DNA of 64,000 nt from Melampsora larici-populina 98AG31 (taxonomy: Eukaryota; Basidiomycota; Pucciniomycetes; Pucciniales; Melampsoraceae). The translations under genes and the position numbers were made by a program. Each line of letters opens with the position of its first letter. The first letter of the stretch is position 1. Positions 61,096-64,000 of this stretch are shown piece after piece. The notes below the pieces were generated by a model. The model saw nothing but the letters and a program-made list of their open reading frames with translations, did not search any database and was not told the origin of the DNA. The stretch lies in the NCBI RefSeq assembly GCF_000204055.1, contig NW_006768778.1, positions 697,962-761,961 on the forward strand. The letters are read 5' to 3'.

Positions 61096-62262
61096 AATTT
61101 GGACTTTTCTAAGTATCGGATTGTTTGGTTTTCGGTCGTTGTTTTTGGTATTGAGGATCAGTAACATTGAGTGTATTTGCAAATCTTGAAATACCTTTGT
61201 TTGGTTAATTTGTTGTCTTGTAACACAATGAAGTATTTTTCAACGTCTTGTATTCTTTATTGATGGTTTTTGTTGTTGTACTAATTAATCTCATCTTTTT
61301 AGAGCAATTTTTATTGATATTATTTGACTATTTATCAGGAATTCATTGGTTTAAGTCTGGAGGTATCATGTAGATTCGATTCACTTGATTGAGCTTTTCT
61401 GGGGTAGTGTACAGTAGAGAAGAGCAAATAACATTGGGTTTGAATATTGTATGATTCTGAGAAATATGAGTTGCTTTTTTCAATCCAAAGTGAAGACTAA
61501 TTTTTGTAGATGAAGAAATGTGGAGATCAAATTGAATCTTGATCCTTTCTTTTTGTAAAAACCAAATAGATAATCAAGGCAAATTCGATTCTAGTAGTTG
61601 AAAACTCAAAGTTGAAGAATGAAAAGTTGGATTTCTTATTAAAAGGAATGTGTTTTAACTTCATTTTCTCTTATCACTAGAACTCCATGATGACTCAAGG
61701 GATTAAAACTGCAAGCCTTGAATATCAAGTGTGTGTGTTTCCTGGTATGTATGCAATACCGCAATCGCTCCGCGCTTTTTTTCGATTGCGGAGCGGTTTC
61801 AGGCTGCGCGATGGCCCCGCCACATGTAGCGGGGCCTGCGCTCCGCACCTTGACGTTGGGAAAAACCCATAGCGGAGTGAGCGCTCCGCACTGGGCCGGG
61901 GCCAGGGCTTCTCCGCTATATTGCGGAGAAATACCCTGTACCCAGAGCTACCAGATTGGTGTACGATGTACACCAGTACCCCACCGACTTATCCCTTTGG
62001 CGTCTCAACTTCAGTACCATCCCATGAACCATTCAATTGAATCCCACCATTCGACATTCAGTTCCAACCAGAATCAATTACAATCGCTAGCCCCAGCAAC
62101 TCGATGTTTTTTGCAAGGCTCACCTGTGGTTCAGGTAACCAAGCTACATTTATAAGGTGAGTCAAGTGAACCCCGTTTGTCAATTTCCTTCCGAGATAAA
62201 TCTAACAATCTCCTCTTTTGATATTTTTTGAATAACTTTTTTAAAGTTATATTACTAGCTCC
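61096..62262. other. Intergenic region with GC-rich palindromic patch
   Basis: No gene. 61745-61945 is GC-rich and made of CGCTCCGC / GCGGAGCG words with several hairpins (CGCAATCGCTCCG / CGATTGCGGAGCG; GGCCCCGCC / GCGGGGCC). The rest is AT-rich. TATTTTTTGAATAACTTTTTTAAAG precedes the hAT start. Confidence 0.5.
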
Positions 62263-64000
62263 ATGGTATCCTCCAAAAGCTCATCGCAGTCGTCACTTCA
62301 GGTTCCGGGTAAAGATTCCACTGTACCTTCATCCAGTCGAACCCTGCGTCCACCAAGCCCTATTCGCCCGCAACCGGGTTTTGTGATTACCCCAAAAGAC
62401 TCGCGTTCCGCCGTTGTTTCATCACTGACACCTCGAGTCGAATCGACCAATACCGAGGTTCAAGTTGTTGGAAGTGCATCACCTCGACCTGCAGATACTG
62501 TGAACAAGAAGTTGAAGGATCATGGACCAGCAACAGCGAAACCGAAGGCACTAGCAAAGCCTAAAGCAAAGCCAAGTGTGAAAGGCAAAGTAAGTTTGTG
62601 AAATGATCAGTATGTTTAAGAACTAAACATACCAATCAAGTGTATCTAACTCTTTTCTGCTTATTTTCCTAGTCTCGTTCTTCAACTAGTAAGCGCGCCA
62701 GGTCGCCGTCTGGAAGTTCGACAGGATCCTCGCCCCGAAAAGGCAAGAAAGCCAATTCTAATGTAAGCTAATCATTTCTTTCCATCATTCGTTTATTTGT
62801 ATGACTAAAGTCTTTTTGTTTGTCAAACTTAGGCGTTTGAGATTCCTGATGGCGCCGACCTAGATCAAGATTCCGACATCGAGTTTGTTGGTTCCAATGA
62901 GCCTGGTTACAACATGACTCGATCAAGCAATGTTGCACAGCTTCTTGAGTACTACGGCCCAGCTGATGTAAGTTTTTCGTCTTCATCATCTCAGCTATTC
63001 CTCTTTTTACATGATTATCACTAACTTGAAGGTTGACTTCACTACTTACCACGTGTAGGGCCTCAAACACCAGTGTCTATGGTGTAAAGGTTACTATCTA
63101 CGCGGAGATCAATCTTATGGGGGCTTGTGGGGACACCGCGACGGCAAGTTGGGACGACCATCTTGCAAGCAACGACACAAAGCCATCGCGGCCGGGGTGA
63201 TTCTTCCACCTAGCTACGAAGATTTACAAAAACAAAATAAATCAAACCCCAAAGGAACGTTGACTGGCTATCTCAGTGGACCCACTTTCACACCCGATCT
63301 CTTGAATATGATATTGGTCATATGGATAGTTCGGCACGCGCTTCCCTGGGCTCGTTTTGAAGACTTACCGCTTCGTGGAGCTTTTTATGTTGTCAATCGA
63401 GGTGCTGTGATTAGATCAAGAACCTGGGCAGCCCAGCAGTCGGTCAAGCTATTTGCAGCTTTGCATGACAAAGCCATTAACATGGTCAAAGTGAGTTCCA
63501 CTTTCTTTACTCGCATTTCAACTACTCCCCTTTCTATCTTCTTTTCTATCATACCTTATTCTGATTACGTACTAACCACATCTAACTTCAAATACACTTA
63601 GAACAATACAGGTAAATTCTGTTTAATCCATGATGTCTGGACAACTAAAGGAAATCGGTATGCTTTTGTTGGAGCAACTGCCAATTATATCGATGACAAT
63701 TGGGAATACCGCTCTACACATCTCACCCTCAAGATGGTCGCGTGGCGTCAATTTGGAGCCCTCTTAGCCCGACCAATAGGGCAGTTCTTGATTCGCCATG
63801 GATTACATAAAAAGATATGTACCTTTCACGTTCTTATATTTTCTAGTTGACCTGTTTACCTTTATTCATGTTTACTTATTATACATGGTTTCCTTATTAC
63901 ATGCTTGCTCAGTCAACAGACAGTGGCGGTAACAATGTGCCGATGGCTGCTGAACTTTCGTCAATGTTTTCAAGCGCATTCGGGTTCCCCAAGTGGGCAG
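62263..64000 (+). CDS. hAT-family transposase with BED finger, cut by window end
   Basis: Start ATG 62263 (MVSSKSSSQSS). Exons inferred at 62263-62589, about 62674-62763, 62832-62967, 63059-63489, 63601-63815 and 63913-64000, all with GTAAGT-like donors and AG acceptors, in frame. The N-terminus is Ser/Pro/Lys-rich; then EFVGSNEPGYNMTRSS and a BED-type finger (HQCLWCKGYYL ... GLWGHRDGKLG). The helical insert has VIWIVRHALPWARFEDL; the catalytic part has CLIHDVWTTKGNRYAFVGA, HLTLKMVAWRQFG and STDSGGNNVPMAAEL. Cleaner than the decayed relative at 26900-28690, so this copy may be young. The 3' end, including the dimerisation domain, lies outside the window. Confidence 0.8.

Noticed and set aside
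1..64000. CRISPR arrays, bacterial operons or ribosome binding sites
   Set aside because: The window is clearly eukaryotic with spliceosomal introns; no regular spaced repeats of CRISPR type were seen.

Overview
This is a eukaryotic, intron-rich, AT-rich fungal window. Gene content points to a rust fungus (Pucciniales, probably Puccinia-like): fragments of a DUF6589-type protein and a RecQ-like helicase, a multicopy Myb/SANT-like protein of the rust type, BED-finger hAT transposases, PIF/Harbinger elements, and lineage-specific secreted proteins with 4-5 short introns. Assignments come from reading the sequence and family recall only; the species is not determined.

Layout. 1-1.7 kb: 5' part of a Myb/SANT-like gene on the minus strand, cut by the window edge and carrying an in-frame TGA. 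2-17.3 kb: repeat territory. It holds a foldback element, a decayed DUF6589-type gene (+) facing a decayed RecQ-like helicase (-), an LTR-like block that interrupts the helicase at its Walker A motif, a 3.1-kb element with terminal inverted repeats and GTTGCG-rich arms, a LINE reverse-transcriptase scrap and a Ty1/copia pol remnant. 17.7-20.1 kb: intact SAS10/UTP3 (ribosome biogenesis). 21.5-23.2 kb: ferroportin-like iron exporter with an inverted repeat over its 5' flank. 23.9-25.6 kb: second LTR-like block, inverted relative to the first. 26.7-28.7 kb: decayed hAT transposase. 31-33 kb: multi-pass membrane protein. 34.3-37.7 kb: 975-residue predicted secreted protein. 38.2-40.5 kb: ERV46/ERGIC3 cargo receptor. 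40.9-42.4 kb: G-patch/zinc-finger protein. 42.6-45.2 and 54.6-57.5 kb: two tandem paralogues on the minus strand, each with a signal peptide, three ~90-residue helical repeats and a C-terminal RING-H2 finger. Between the paralogues, at 46.5-52.9 kb, is a nest of transposons. 58.8-61.1 kb: trehalase. 62.3 kb to the end: a hAT transposase that looks intact and runs off the window.

Best leads. (1) The secreted RING-H2 pair: both reading frames close exactly (743 and 750 residues) across five exons with conserved splice positions. A secreted RING protein with its own helical repeat array is a candidate host-directed ubiquitin-ligase-like effector. (2) The nested insertion at 46.5-52.9 kb can be unpicked base by base: a foldback element took a Harbinger MITE in one arm (duplication TTA) and a full PIF/Harbinger element at its tip (duplication TCA). 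That element's transposase gene took a solo LTR (duplication GAAAC), and its Myb gene took a CACTA-ended inverted-repeat element (duplication TTT). (3) A three-copy MITE family with TGTGGGATACAAAG-type ends and 3-bp duplications; one copy reads through in frame inside a coding region.

Housekeeping genes (SAS10, ERV46, trehalase, ferroportin, G-patch) form islands with clean frames and short introns. Transposons sit between and around them, and expanded secreted or membrane protein genes sit next to the transposons, which is the usual rust genome pattern.
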